Positions 27,614-36,987 are shown, numbered from the stretch's first letter. The stretch: DNA of 64,000 nucleotides from C-114 sp963719285 (GCA_963719285.1 CAVRBO010000001.1:1178001-1242000); one strand, 5' to 3'. Notes: generated from the sequence alone by a model not told the origin. Program-made: numbers and translations.

Positions 27614-28120
27614 TCAGCCCCCTCTCGCCGTGCTCTGGCGCTCGGCGGCGAGGGCGATGGCCTCCACGATCTTGGTGTAGCCCGTGCACCGGCAGAGGTT
27701 GCCGGCGATCGCCTCGCGGATCGTGTCTTCCGAGGCGGCGGCCCCCGACGCGAGGAACGCATGGCCGGCCATGAGCATCCCGGGCGTGCAGATCCCGCAC
27801 TGGGCTCCACCGGTCTCGAGGAACGCCTGCTGGAGCACGTCGAGATCGTCGGGCGTCGGCGCCACGCCCGACTCGCGCGCCATCCCCAGCCCCTCGACCG
27901 TCTGGACGACCGCCCCCTCGACCTGGCAGATCGGCACGAGGCACGCATCGACGACCAGCCCGTCCACGAGGACCGAGCACGCTCCGCACTCCCCTTCGCC
28001 ACAGCCTTCCTTGGTGCCGGTGAGCCCGAGGTCCTCGCGCAGCACGTCGAGGAGCCGGCGCATGCCGGGCACGTCGAGCTCCGTGGCCGCGCCGTTGAGC
28101 CTGAACGTCACGGCGGTCAT
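27614..28120 (-). CDS. Xanthine dehydrogenase 2Fe-2S subunit
   Basis: 168 aa. It holds the two expected clusters: the plant-ferredoxin-like GCGEGECGACSVLVDG motif (about 39-54) and the helical-domain cysteines CGICTPGM and CRCTGY. This small subunit shuttles electrons from the molybdenum cofactor to FAD. It lies between the large subunit (29 nt upstream) and the small membrane peptide in one minus-strand operon. The intergenic bases carry a direct repeat of ATCGCGCGGTCA. Confidence 0.95.
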   Translation of the reverse strand: MTAVTFRLNGAATELDVPGMRRLLDVLREDLGLTGTKEGCGEGECGACSVLVDGLVVDACLVPICQVEGAVVQTVEGLGMARESGVAPTPDDLDVLQQAFLETGGAQCGICTPGMLMAGHAFLASGAAASEDTIREAIAGNLCRCTGYTKIVEAIALAAERQSTARGG

Positions 28121-28149
28121 CGCGCGGTCATCCAGCGGTCATCGCGCGG

Positions 28150-30564
28150 TCACGCGGCACCATCGTCGGCCGCTGCCCCGCCGACCGGATCGAGCGCGCC
28201 CAGCGCCTCGAGGATGCGCTCCGGCGTGGCCGGCAACTCGCAGATCCACACGCCCACGGCATCGTGGATCGCCGCGACGACCGCCGGCGCCCCCACGTCC
28301 ATCGGCAGCTCGCCGACCCCCTTCGCGCCGTGCGGCGCGCCGGCGAACGGCGCCTCCACCAGGATCGTGCTGATCCGCGGCGCGTCGAGGGCCGTCGGGA
28401 TGAGGTACGTCGCCAGGCGGTCGTTGAGGTACCGCCCGTCGCTCAGCTTGATCTCCTCGATCGTGGCGTAGCCCACGGCCTGGAGCGTGCCCCCCTCGAC
28501 CTGGCCCTCGGCCAGGACCGGATGGATGACCCGCCCCACGTCGTCGGCGGCGACCACGCTCCTGACGGCCACCTCCCCGGTGTCGAGATCGACGTCCACC
28601 TCGGCGACCGCGGATGCCCAGCCGAAGGCCGGGTACGCGTCGCCCGTGTAGGTCGCGTCGTCGAACGGTTCGCCGGGGTACGGCGCGAAGTGCTCGTCCG
28701 CACGCGTGGCGCCGTGGGCGGCCGCATCCGCCGCATACGTCTGGGCGAACGACCCGCCGGTCCGTGCCTCCACCTCGGCCCGCAGTTTCCGGCTGGCGCC
28801 GATGAGCAGCCCGCCCACGACCATCGCCGTCCGCGACGCGACCGTCGGACCGGAGTCGGGCACGAACGCCGTGTCGACCGCGGCGACCTCGACCGCCTCG
28901 ACGGGCACGCCGAGCGCCTCCGCGACGAGCTGCGGAAAGATGGTCTTCGTGCCCTGGCCCATCTCGGTCGAACCCGACAGAACGACGATCCGGCCGTCCG
29001 CGGTCAGCTCGACCGAGGCCACCGAGGCGAGATGGACCTCGCCCGACCCGGTGAAGCCGGCGCCGTGCCAGGCCAGCGCCAGCCCGATCCCGTGAGCGCT
29101 CCGCTGGCGGCCGCCGTCGAACGGAGTCGGCGGGATCAGGCCAGACCCCGCCCGCTCGGCCCGGGCCTGCGCCGTCCGGCCGCGGACGCGCTCGAATTCC
29201 GACGCCTCCGCCGCACGCTCGAGGACCTCCTCACCGGCGACGCTGTCATGCAGGACCTGGCCCGTCGGGGTGACGTCGCCGGGGCGGTACACCCAGCGCC
29301 GGCGGAGGTCCAGCGGCGACATGGCGAGCGCCTCGGCCACCCGGTTGACCTGCATCTCGGCCGCGAACTCGGTCTGGGGCGCCCCGAAGCCGCGGAACGC
29401 CCCGTTCGGTGGCGTGTTCGTGGCCACGACCCGGGAGTTGATGCGCACGTTCGGGCAGCGGTACGGACCGCCGGCATGGAGCGTGCCGCGCGACAGGACG
29501 ACCGGGCTCAGCGTGCAATAGGCACCGCCGTCCATGAGGATCTCGATCTCCTGGGCGATGAGATCGCCGTGGGCGGTGACGCCGCTCCGGTACCGGACGA
29601 TCGCCGGGTGGCGCTTCGTCGTCGCCGCGATGTCCTCGTGGCGGTCGTAGATCATCCGGATCGGCTTGCCCGCGGCACGGGCGAGCAGGGCCGCGTGGAT
29701 CGCGAGGATCGACGGGTATTCCTCCTTGCCCCCGAATCCGCCGCCGGTCTCGGCCTGGACGACCTGGGCGCCCGCGTCGTCGAGGCCGAGCGCGCGCTTG
29801 AGGGCGCGATGGACGTAGTAGGGGCATTGGAGCGAGCCGTGGACGGTGACGCCGCCGTCCGACCGGGGGACGGCGATCATGGCGTTGTTCTCGATGTACA
29901 GCTGCTCCTGGTGGCCGACCCGGTACTCGCCCTCGACGACGATGTCGGCCGCCGCCATCGCCGCATCCACCTCGCCGCGTTCGATGCCGTAGCGGGCGAA
30001 GACGTGGGTGCTCTCGAGGGGGTCCAGGACGGCCGGCAGCTTCTCGGTCCGCGTCCGGAGCCGCCGACGGGCCTCTCGCAGCGTCGCCCGATCCGGGGCC
30101 GCGAGGAGCGCGATCGGCTCGGCATGGTGGCGGATCTCGCCGCTGACCGGCACGAGGATCGGCTGGTCCTCCTGGATCAGGCTCACGATGTTCGGTCCCG
30201 GGATGTCGCCGGCGGTCACCACGACGACCGAATCCCAGTCGAAGTCCCCGGCCCGGTCGATCGCGATCAGGCGGGCGTGGGCGACCTCGCTCCGGATCGT
30301 CGTGCCGTACCAGGCCCCCGGGAACACGAGATCGTCGGTGTACAGCGCCACGCCCGTGAGCTTGGCCGGACCCTCGCGGCGGAGCGGACCGGCGGGTCGG
30401 GCACGACCCGGCACGACCGTGTCCGCGGGCACGATCAGGGGCGTCGGCGTGACCGTCGGCGCAGCGGGGGCGACGGGCGTCGGGCCGCCCGCCGAGGCGC
30501 GTTCAGGCAGGCCGTCGGACGTCGGACCGGCAGATCCGCTGGGGCTCGTCACGAGGCGGGGCAC
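28150..30564 (-). CDS. Xanthine dehydrogenase molybdenum-binding subunit
   Basis: 804 aa. Signatures of the xanthine oxidase large subunit are present: an a/b-hammerhead domain (about 55-170), the molybdopterin loops QAETGGGFGGKEEYPS and GAFRGFGAPQTEFA, and the catalytic Glu in AKGVGELPMDVGAP. It hydroxylates hypoxanthine or xanthine to urate. The first 45 residues are Pro/Thr/Ala-rich and atypical. The GTG at 30564 has GAGGA directly abutting it. A second GTG four codons on is better spaced and is a good alternative. Confidence 0.93.
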   Translation of the reverse strand: MPRLVTSPSGSAGPTSDGLPERASAGGPTPVAPAAPTVTPTPLIVPADTVVPGRARPAGPLRREGPAKLTGVALYTDDLVFPGAWYGTTIRSEVAHARLIAIDRAGDFDWDSVVVVTAGDIPGPNIVSLIQEDQPILVPVSGEIRHHAEPIALLAAPDRATLREARRRLRTRTEKLPAVLDPLESTHVFARYGIERGEVDAAMAAADIVVEGEYRVGHQEQLYIENNAMIAVPRSDGGVTVHGSLQCPYYVHRALKRALGLDDAGAQVVQAETGGGFGGKEEYPSILAIHAALLARAAGKPIRMIYDRHEDIAATTKRHPAIVRYRSGVTAHGDLIAQEIEILMDGGAYCTLSPVVLSRGTLHAGGPYRCPNVRINSRVVATNTPPNGAFRGFGAPQTEFAAEMQVNRVAEALAMSPLDLRRRWVYRPGDVTPTGQVLHDSVAGEEVLERAAEASEFERVRGRTAQARAERAGSGLIPPTPFDGGRQRSAHGIGLALAWHGAGFTGSGEVHLASVASVELTADGRIVVLSGSTEMGQGTKTIFPQLVAEALGVPVEAVEVAAVDTAFVPDSGPTVASRTAMVVGGLLIGASRKLRAEVEARTGGSFAQTYAADAAAHGATRADEHFAPYPGEPFDDATYTGDAYPAFGWASAVAEVDVDLDTGEVAVRSVVAADDVGRVIHPVLAEGQVEGGTLQAVGYATIEEIKLSDGRYLNDRLATYLIPTALDAPRISTILVEAPFAGAPHGAKGVGELPMDVGAPAVVAAIHDAVGVWICELPATPERILEALGALDPVGGAAADDGAA

Positions 30565-30629
30565 TCCTCGATGCCGTCGTCAGTGGCGGTTGTTCGTTCC
30601 GCCGACGATGCCGCCCGCCCATCGGGCTG

Positions 30630-31190
30630 TCAAGCGCCGATCCCGGCCCGATCGAGCGCCGCGCGGATCTGCGGGTGATGGTCGCGCCAGGCGTCCCACA
30701 CGGCGGCCGCCCACGCGCGGGCCCTCACATCGTGGTCGCGCTGCTCGGTGGCGCCGATCATGTGCAGCACGGTCAGCCCACCCGGACCATGGGCTCGATC
30801 CAGGACGGGATAGTCGGTCCGGCTGGCGAGGACCTTCCGGAGCACGTCCGGGGAGCGGGTGGGCGCGCCGCCTCGTTCGAGGACCGCGCACAGGCTCGCC
30901 AGATGGATGAACACCGACTGGCGATCCCGGCGGTCCGTGCCGTCGCCCGGATGCTGGGCCATGTACGTGTCCACGACGAGGTTGCCCTCAGGCGAGCCGG
31001 GGAAGCGCCGCATCTCGTCGGCCCGCACCTCCCCGAAGGCCGCCCAGCAGCCGGGCGCGCTCGGGACGTAGACGTGGCGCGGGCCGTCAGTCTCGGGGAC
31101 GAGGGCGCCGCACTGCGGACAGGGGATCATCGGCGCCTCGGGGACGCCGGCACCGCCGCCGGGGGCGGGCCCGCGGTCAGTCCCGGCCAT
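30630..31190 (-). CDS. DUF5946 family protein
   Basis: 186 aa from the ATG at 31190. IPCPQCGALVPETDGPRH with a following GCWAAFGEV is the conserved start of DUF5946, possibly a small zinc site. The rest is helical (FIHLASLCAVLERG, WRDHHPQIRAAL). Function unknown. The start overlaps the end of the D-aminoacylase gene by 14 nt, so the two are probably coupled. The ATG at 31130 (MIPCPQC) is a possible later start. Confidence 0.8.
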   Translation of the reverse strand: MAGTDRGPAPGGGAGVPEAPMIPCPQCGALVPETDGPRHVYVPSAPGCWAAFGEVRADEMRRFPGSPEGNLVVDTYMAQHPGDGTDRRDRQSVFIHLASLCAVLERGGAPTRSPDVLRKVLASRTDYPVLDRAHGPGGLTVLHMIGATEQRDHDVRARAWAAAVWDAWRDHHPQIRAALDRAGIGA

Positions 31191-32799
31191 GGCGGAGGGC
31201 TCTGCCGGGCAGGGCGCCGGTGTGCCCGCCCACGTCCACGACGAGCTCACCGTTGACGATGACCTGGTCGATGCCCACGGGGAACCGGCGCGGGTCGTCG
31301 TACGTGGCGAGGGCGCGGACCGTCGCCGGATCGAACACGACGAGGTCGGCAGCCAGGCCGTCGGCGAGCCGGCCCCGGGTCGTCAGGCCGAGGCGGGCCG
31401 CCGGCGCGCCGGTCATCTTGTGGACGGCCTCCTCGAGCCCGAGGATCCGCTCGTCGCGCACGAACTGGCCGAGGATCCGGGGAAAGCTGCCGTACGTGCG
31501 CGGACTCGGCCGGTCGCCGACGAAGACGCTGTCCGTGCCGACCATGGCCACGGGATGGCGGTAGAACCGGCGGATACCGTCCAGGTGCGGGCCGGGGGTC
31601 ACTTCGTTGACCCGCAGGTCCTCGCTGATGAGGAGGTCGCACAGGAGGTCGACGGGCTCCGAGCCGGTCTCCGCAAGGATCTCGCCGATCGTCCGGCCTT
31701 CCCACTGCCGATGCTCCGGCAGGGCGAAGTAACCGAGCCGGACGTCCTGGAGACCGCCCGGGCCGGCGAACATCGTGCCGCGCGCCACGAGGTCCTCGCG
31801 GATCCGCTCCCGCACGGCGGCGTCGGCGAGGCGCTCCTTGGTGCGGACCGGGCCGCCCTCCTGGACCCAGATCGGCATGAGGATCAGGAGCCGGGTGCTC
31901 GACCACTCGTACGGATAGGCGTCGAACGTGACGTCGAGCCCTTCGGCGCGAGCGTCGTCGACGAGCTCGAGCATCTGGTCGGGGCTCCCGCCGAACGTGG
32001 TCCGGTGGTAGAAGTGGGTGATGTGGGCCGGCGCCTCGCCCCGGCGCCCGATCTCGATCGCCTCCCGGAACGGGTCCAGGAACCGGTCGCCGAGCGCGTA
32101 GCGCACGTGGGTGTGATAGATGCCCCGCTGCCGGCCCGCCTCGTTCGTGAGTGCCGCGAGTTCGGCCGTGGTCGCGTAGGCACCAGGCGGGTAGTCGAGC
32201 CCCGAGCTGAGCCCGAACGCCCCCTCCTCCATCGCCTCGCGCAGCATCGACCGCATCGTGGCGATCGCCCGGTCGTCGGCGGCCGTGTCGTCCCAGCCGA
32301 GGGCAGCGATGCGGAGCGGCGAGTTGCCGACGAGGAATCCGATGTTGACGCTCGTCGTGCCGTCGAATCGGCCGAGGTAGCTGGCGACGCTGTCCCAGTC
32401 GTACGCGACCTGATCGTCCGGCCGGCCATCGAGGCCGCCGTTGAGCTGGACGAAGTCGAGCAGGTCCTGCCGGTTCGGGAACGGCGCGTAGGCGTTGCCG
32501 TCCACGCCCACGACCTCGGTCGTGACGCCCTGCCGGACCTTGGGCTCGTGGCGCGGCTCGGCCAGGACCATCAGCCCCGAGTGGCTGTGCAGATCGATGA
32601 ACCCAGGCGCGACGACCCGTCCCTGTGCCCGGATCGTGCGCTCGGCGCCCTCCGCGTGGAGCCGCGCGTCCTCGTCCGTGCCCGCCGCCACGACCCGGAG
32701 CCGCCCCTCGTCCGTGACCGCGACCGTGCCCGGATAGCCGGCGCTCCCCGTCCCATCCACGACCGTGGCCCCGGTGATGAGGATGCGCGCCCCGCTCAT
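31177..32799 (-). CDS. N-acyl-D-amino-acid deacylase / amidohydrolase
   Basis: 540 aa. The D-aminoacylase branch of the amidohydrolase superfamily is shown by PGFIDLHSHSG, GVTTEVVGVDGNAYAP, FGLSSGLDYPPGAYA, THVRYALGD, the HITHFYH metal ligands and VGTDSVFVGDRPSPRTYGSFPRIL. Members cleave N-acyl-D-amino acids or related N-acylated compounds; within this island a ureide-related substrate is possible. The ATG at 32799 (MSGARIL) is chosen over a GTG four codons upstream because homology starts there. Its upstream region is occupied by a repeat array. Confidence 0.88.
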   Translation of the reverse strand: MSGARILITGATVVDGTGSAGYPGTVAVTDEGRLRVVAAGTDEDARLHAEGAERTIRAQGRVVAPGFIDLHSHSGLMVLAEPRHEPKVRQGVTTEVVGVDGNAYAPFPNRQDLLDFVQLNGGLDGRPDDQVAYDWDSVASYLGRFDGTTSVNIGFLVGNSPLRIAALGWDDTAADDRAIATMRSMLREAMEEGAFGLSSGLDYPPGAYATTAELAALTNEAGRQRGIYHTHVRYALGDRFLDPFREAIEIGRRGEAPAHITHFYHRTTFGGSPDQMLELVDDARAEGLDVTFDAYPYEWSSTRLLILMPIWVQEGGPVRTKERLADAAVRERIREDLVARGTMFAGPGGLQDVRLGYFALPEHRQWEGRTIGEILAETGSEPVDLLCDLLISEDLRVNEVTPGPHLDGIRRFYRHPVAMVGTDSVFVGDRPSPRTYGSFPRILGQFVRDERILGLEEAVHKMTGAPAARLGLTTRGRLADGLAADLVVFDPATVRALATYDDPRRFPVGIDQVIVNGELVVDVGGHTGALPGRALRHGRD

Positions 32800-32831
32800 G
32801 GGTGCGCCCACGCGGGGCGCGCGGCAGGTGG

Positions 32832-33011
32832 CTCTCCCAGCGTGCCGTGCTCGCTGAGCGTGCCGTGCTCTCCCAGCGTGCCGTGCTCGCCCAGCGTGCC
32901 GCGCTCGCCCAGCGCGCCGTGCTCTCCCAGCGCGCCGTGCTCTCCCAGCGTGCCGTGCTCTCCCAGCGTGCCGTGCTCTCCCAGCGTGCCGTGCTCTCCC
33001 AGCGTGCCAAC
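32832..33011. repeat. 18-bp minisatellite, ten units
   Basis: Ten consecutive 18-bp units (CTCTCCCAGCGTGCCGTG with few changes) fill 180 bp. The last unit ends in GCGTGCCAAC, the terminus of the adjacent repeat element, so the array seems to have grown from that end. It lies in the promoter-side gap of the D-aminoacylase gene. Confidence 0.9.
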
Positions 33012-33133
33012 GGGAGGTTGGGACGGTCTCGTGGGCCCTTCCTTCGCCGTTTCGCTCGCCCGGCGAGCCAACGCGAGGGTGTGGACCAATTCATGAAGCT
33101 CCGTTCGCTGGTTGGCACGCCCAGCGTGCCAAC
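33001..33133. mobile_element. MITE-like element, family A copy 1
   Basis: About 130 bp bounded by GCGTGCCAAC (33002-33011) and its inverse GTTGGCACGC (33111-33120), followed by CCA and another GCGTGCCAAC, making a hairpin end. A second copy lies at 36855-36987 with clear similarity throughout, including an identical stretch of about 20 bp after GAGCCAACG. It is non-coding. No transposase or target duplication was identified. Confidence 0.65.
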
Positions 33134-33179
33134 TCGCAGATAAGCACGGGTCGATGATCGACGGCGACCATGGCGACCC

Positions 33180-33833
33180 ATGGGGACTCGCGAACGAACG
33201 ATCGACAGAGCCATCGCGAACGCGTCGAAGATCCGCGTTGCAGTCGGCCGAGAGCTCCGAGAAGCGCGATTGACCGCGGGGCTGAGCCAACGCGAGGCCG
33301 GCTCGGCGGTCTTGATGTCGCATAGCCAGGTCAGCAGGATCGAACGGGGCGCCCTTGCGAATGTCACGGTCGACCAGCTCTCCAGACTCGCGGCCCCTGT
33401 CGGCCTGGCGCTGTCCGTCCGTGCCTTTCCGGCGTCCGATCCGATCCGCGATGTCGCCCACGTGCGCCTTCTCGAGCGCCTGCGCGGCGAGCTCCATCCG
33501 TCCCTGGCCTGGCGCACGGAAGTGCCCCTGCCGATCCCGGGCGACCTGCGTGCGTGGGATGGCGTCATCACCGGGGCCGACTGGAAGGTCGCGGTCGAGG
33601 CAGAGACGCGAGTCGCGGACGCTCAGGCGCTGCAACGGCGATTGGCGCGGAAGATCCGCGATGGCCGCATGACGCACGTCATCCTCTTGGTGGCCGACAC
33701 GACCCGAAACCGGGATGCAGCGACTGCGTGGGGGACGGGGCTCGCGGCCATGTTCCCGACGAGCGCCCGCGTACTCCTCGAGGCCCTCCGGAACGGCACC
33801 GACCCCGGCGGGAGCGGGATCGTGATCCTGTAG
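33180..33833 (+). CDS. XRE-type HTH protein with divergent nuclease-like C-terminal domain
   Basis: 217 aa. Residues 20-75 are a Cro/CI-type HTH (GLSQREAGSAVLMSHSQVSRIE). The C-terminal half has DLRAWDGVI followed by WKVAVEAETRV, where the ExK motif of related proteins is ExT, so catalytic activity is doubtful. The ending THVILLVADTTRNRDAA looks like a Rossmann-like strand and helix. The architecture resembles the regulators at 11962 and 23866 but is more distant. Regulatory targets are unknown. It lies between family-A repeat copy 1 and the guanine deaminase gene. Confidence 0.78.
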   Translation: MGTRERTIDRAIANASKIRVAVGRELREARLTAGLSQREAGSAVLMSHSQVSRIERGALANVTVDQLSRLAAPVGLALSVRAFPASDPIRDVAHVRLLERLRGELHPSLAWRTEVPLPIPGDLRAWDGVITGADWKVAVEAETRVADAQALQRRLARKIRDGRMTHVILLVADTTRNRDAATAWGTGLAAMFPTSARVLLEALRNGTDPGGSGIVIL

Positions 33834-33868
33834 GACCGTCACGACGAGGACCGTCACGACGAGGACCG

Positions 33869-35212
33869 TCACGACGCCGGGCCATCCAGGCGGCGGCCGC
33901 GGACCCAGGCGGCCCGGACCATCGCCGGATGTGAGCGGAACATGAGCCGACTCATGAGGTCGGCCGGGTCGGACAGGTCGGCCGGCGCGGCGGAGCCCAC
34001 CTCGAGCGCGTCGGTCAGGGACGGGTCGACGGCGATGAGGTCGGCCTCCTTCCCCACCTCGATCGAGCCGATGGCGTCCTCCAACCCGAGGACCCGCGCG
34101 CCATCGAGGGTGCCGAGGCGGAGCCAGTCGAGCGGACCGAGGATCGACGCCCCATCCCGGCCCGCCACCCGACGCGCGTTCTGGACGTACGCGCCCACGC
34201 GCATCGACCGGAAGATCGAGGGGTCCGGGCCGGCGGCCACGTCGGACCCCAGGCCGACGCCCACGCCGGATGCCAGGTACGTGGACAGCGGCATCGTGCC
34301 CGAGGCCAGGAACAGGTTCGACTCGGGGCAATGGGCCACCCGCGCACCGGACGAGGCCAACCGGGCGATCTCCCGATCGGACAGGTGCACCGCGTGGGCG
34401 AGGATCGTCCGCTCGCCCAGCCCCCCGGCCCGGTCGTACACGTCGAGGTAGTCCATCGCCTCCGGGAACAGGCGGGCGACCTCTTCGATCTCGCCCTGAT
34501 CCTCGGACAGGTGGGTCTGCCAGTACGCCCCGGTCGAGGCCGCCAGCGACGCCGACTCCCGGAGCATCTCGGCCGAGCACGAAACCGCGAACCGAGGCGT
34601 GAACGCGTAGCGCAGCCGGCCCCCGTCCACACCGTGCCAGCGGGCGCACAGGTCGGCCGACTGGCGCAACGACAGGTCGAGGGTCTCGCCGGCCGTGCGC
34701 GGATCGCGATCGTACGTGAGGCGATCCATCATCACCTTGCCGATGATCGCCCGGATCCCATGCGACTCGGCGGCCCGGAAGGCCGCGTCCAGGCTCGCCT
34801 CCCAGAGCGCGCCGTACAGCAGGGCCGTCGTCGTGCCCGCGGCCGCGAAGGCGCGGAACGCGGCCGGCGCCTGGCGCTCGGCGACCGCCTCGTCGAACGC
34901 CTGCTCCAGCGGGAAGATGTACCGCTCGAGCCAGGCCAGGAGCGGCAGGCCGAACCCGAGCCCGGCGTTGGGCAGCTGGGGCAGGTGCGCGTGGAGGTCC
35001 ACCAGGCCCGGCAGGACGACCAGCCCGCGCAGGTCGACAGCGCCCGCTGCGGCCTCCGGCCGAGCCTCCGCCGCGCCCACCCCGACGATCCGACCGTCGG
35101 CGCCGACATCGATGAGTGCATCGGCCTCGTCCCGCGTCGCGCCGCTCGTCAATGGCGTGATCACTCGTGCCCGGAGGACGAACGGAGGCCGATCTGGGAG
35201 GACGCGACTCAC
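33869..35212 (-). CDS. guaD: Guanine deaminase-like amidohydrolase
   Basis: 447 aa from the GTG at 35212. PGLVDLHAHLPQLPNAG resembles the HxHxPQ motif of guanine deaminases. WLERYIFPLEQAF, THLSEDQGEIEEV, LAHAVHLSDREI, VAHCPESNLFLASG and GLGSDVAAGPD carry the remaining metal and substrate residues. It converts guanine to xanthine, feeding the xanthine dehydrogenase encoded downstream. A TAGCAT box 8 nt before the GTG favours this start; a GTG at 35230 is the alternative. Chlorohydrolase-type relatives cannot be fully excluded. Confidence 0.85.
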   Translation of the reverse strand: MSRVLPDRPPFVLRARVITPLTSGATRDEADALIDVGADGRIVGVGAAEARPEAAAGAVDLRGLVVLPGLVDLHAHLPQLPNAGLGFGLPLLAWLERYIFPLEQAFDEAVAERQAPAAFRAFAAAGTTTALLYGALWEASLDAAFRAAESHGIRAIIGKVMMDRLTYDRDPRTAGETLDLSLRQSADLCARWHGVDGGRLRYAFTPRFAVSCSAEMLRESASLAASTGAYWQTHLSEDQGEIEEVARLFPEAMDYLDVYDRAGGLGERTILAHAVHLSDREIARLASSGARVAHCPESNLFLASGTMPLSTYLASGVGVGLGSDVAAGPDPSIFRSMRVGAYVQNARRVAGRDGASILGPLDWLRLGTLDGARVLGLEDAIGSIEVGKEADLIAVDPSLTDALEVGSAAPADLSDPADLMSRLMFRSHPAMVRAAWVRGRRLDGPAS

Positions 35213-35220
35213 GAGCGGCG

Positions 35221-35226
35221 ATGCTA
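35221..35226 (-). promoter_or_regulatory. Leaderless -10 box TAGCAT
   Basis: TAGCAT ends 8 nt before the GTG at 35212 and would place transcription start at or near that codon. Confidence 0.4.
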
Positions 35227-35380
35227 GCACGCGACGCTCACTCCACCGCTCTCCACCGGACTCCCCCGCGCGTTGTGAGCCAGCACCAGAAACTCGTCCC
35301 GGGTGGCATGCTCCACTCGTCAGGGTCTCCGCTGGACCCTACACTCGGTGACCCGCGACAGGCGGGAGCCCGGAGCACTC

Positions 35381-36760
35381 ATGACCGATTATCAGATCCT
35401 CACGATCATCGCTGCATTCATCATCGTGGACATCGCCGTCCTCTCCCTCGTGGCGATCCCCCTGATGCGGCGGCGCCTCGCCGCGCGCATCGACAAGGCC
35501 GCGGCGACCGCCGCCGACCTGCCCGAGGCGCTCAAGACCGACCCGCTCGCCGTTCCGTCCGCCGGACGACTCGCCGCGGCGATCGGGGCCCGGCCGACCC
35601 TGTCCGCCCCCATCCCCACCGTGACCGACATCGCCAACGGCGCCGTCGATCCCGACGATCTGCCCATCGCCGCGTCCGTCGGCGAAATCGACGAGAATGA
35701 GGTCTCCGCCACGGAAGCACCGGACGTGGTCGATTCGATCGCTGCCGCGCGCGCCGCGACCGAGGCCTGGCAATCCCCCACGAGCGTCACGACGGACTCC
35801 GACGCCGCCCAGCACGAGGCACAACGCATGGATCCAGCCGAGATGAGCGTCGCCCGAGCACGTGGGTTCGCGATCCACCCCGAGGACCCGCTCGTGGCCT
35901 CGACCATCGACCGGCTGCTTGGCGCGAGGCGCGAGGCGGACGCGACGGCCGGGCCGGCCACGACCGAAGGCGTCGCCGTCGTCGAGGGCACCCAGGTCGG
36001 CACCGAGGCGCCCCCAGGGGCCGCCACGACCGCCGAGGTCGAGGGCGATCCGAAGGCCACAAACGGGATCAGCCAGGTCCACCTGAGTGGCGAGCTCCAC
36101 GTCACCAAGGACGAAGCCACGTCCGAGGCCGTCGCGTCCGAGGGCAGCGCGGCGACTACGGCGCCCGCGTCGCGCGCGTACGCCGCCGCCGAGCCCGGCG
36201 GTGGACGCCCGGTCATGGCCGCGGCCGGCATCTACACGAGCGAGGGCGTCCTCGAGCCGACCATCGACCCCGTCACGGGCCTCGACAGCGCCCTCTCCTG
36301 GGCCATGGCGGTCACGATCGAGGAGGCCCGTTCCGGCCGCTACGGTCGGCCCGTCTCGGTCGTCATCGCCGAGCTCGACGGGCTCGACAAGCTCGCGGAG
36401 CTGTTCGGGGCCGAGGTCGCCGACAAGCTCATCCCGCCGGTCGCCGACGCACTGCGGCGGAGCGCCCGAGCGGCCGACCGGGTCGCGCGCCTCGCTCACA
36501 ACCGGTTCGGCGTCCTGCTCGTCGAGACCGACGAGGTCCGGGCGATCAACTACGTCGAGCGCGTCCGCTCCGCCTGCGACACATGGCTCGAGGCCAGCGC
36601 GATCGCCCTGCGGCTGTCGATCGGATGGGCCAGCCCGGCCACGGATGGCGACCTGCGCAGCGCCGTCCGCATCGCCGAGGAACGGATGCATCGCGAGCAG
36701 CGTCGACCCGCCCCGTGGCGCGCCGCCGAGCCGACCGCCCCGACGACCTCGGACAGCTAG
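35381..36760 (+). CDS. Membrane protein with degenerate GGDEF domain
   Basis: 459 aa. One N-terminal membrane helix (residues 5-30, IIAAFIIVDIAVLSLVAI) is followed by a long Ala/Thr/Glu-rich linker (35-300). A GGDEF-like fold lies at about 310-445 (DPVTGLDSALSW, VVIAELDGLDKLAELFG, IALRLSIGWA). The signature loop reads AHNRF instead of GGDEF, so diguanylate cyclase activity is unlikely. It may bind c-di-GMP or GTP, or act as a structural sensor. The ATG at 35381 has GGAG about 8 nt upstream, and a TACACT box at 35340-35345 could be its promoter. Confidence 0.85.
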   Translation: MTDYQILTIIAAFIIVDIAVLSLVAIPLMRRRLAARIDKAAATAADLPEALKTDPLAVPSAGRLAAAIGARPTLSAPIPTVTDIANGAVDPDDLPIAASVGEIDENEVSATEAPDVVDSIAAARAATEAWQSPTSVTTDSDAAQHEAQRMDPAEMSVARARGFAIHPEDPLVASTIDRLLGARREADATAGPATTEGVAVVEGTQVGTEAPPGAATTAEVEGDPKATNGISQVHLSGELHVTKDEATSEAVASEGSAATTAPASRAYAAAEPGGGRPVMAAAGIYTSEGVLEPTIDPVTGLDSALSWAMAVTIEEARSGRYGRPVSVVIAELDGLDKLAELFGAEVADKLIPPVADALRRSARAADRVARLAHNRFGVLLVETDEVRAINYVERVRSACDTWLEASAIALRLSIGWASPATDGDLRSAVRIAEERMHREQRRPAPWRAAEPTAPTTSDS

Positions 36761-36854
36761 GGCCACTCCCGAGCCGGCGCGGGCAGCGCCGACCCCGTCC
36801 CCGGCCGGGCCGGCAAGCCAGACCCGCGCCGCGGGCACAGCCCGCTGCACGCTC

Positions 36855-36987
36855 GGCGTGCCAACGGGAGGTTGAGGGGCCCCGGAATGGCCTTCGTTCC
36901 TCGTTTCGCACGCTCGGCGTGCCAACGCGAGGGTGTGGACCGGTTCACGAGCCGTCGTTTGCTGGTTGGCACGCCCGGCGTGCCAAC
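36855..36987. mobile_element. MITE-like element, family A copy 2
   Basis: It matches copy 1: GCGTGCCAAC at 36856-36865, inverse GTTGGCACGC at 36965-36974, then CCG and GCGTGCCAAC at 36978-36987. It fills most of the 254-bp gap between the GGDEF-like gene and the transporter operon's end. No minisatellite is attached here. Non-coding. Confidence 0.65.

Noticed and set aside
32796..33141. Protein-coding repeat (LGEHGT units) on the minus strand
   Set aside because: An 18-bp repeat keeps any frame open. The peptide has no family and lies over a MITE-like element.
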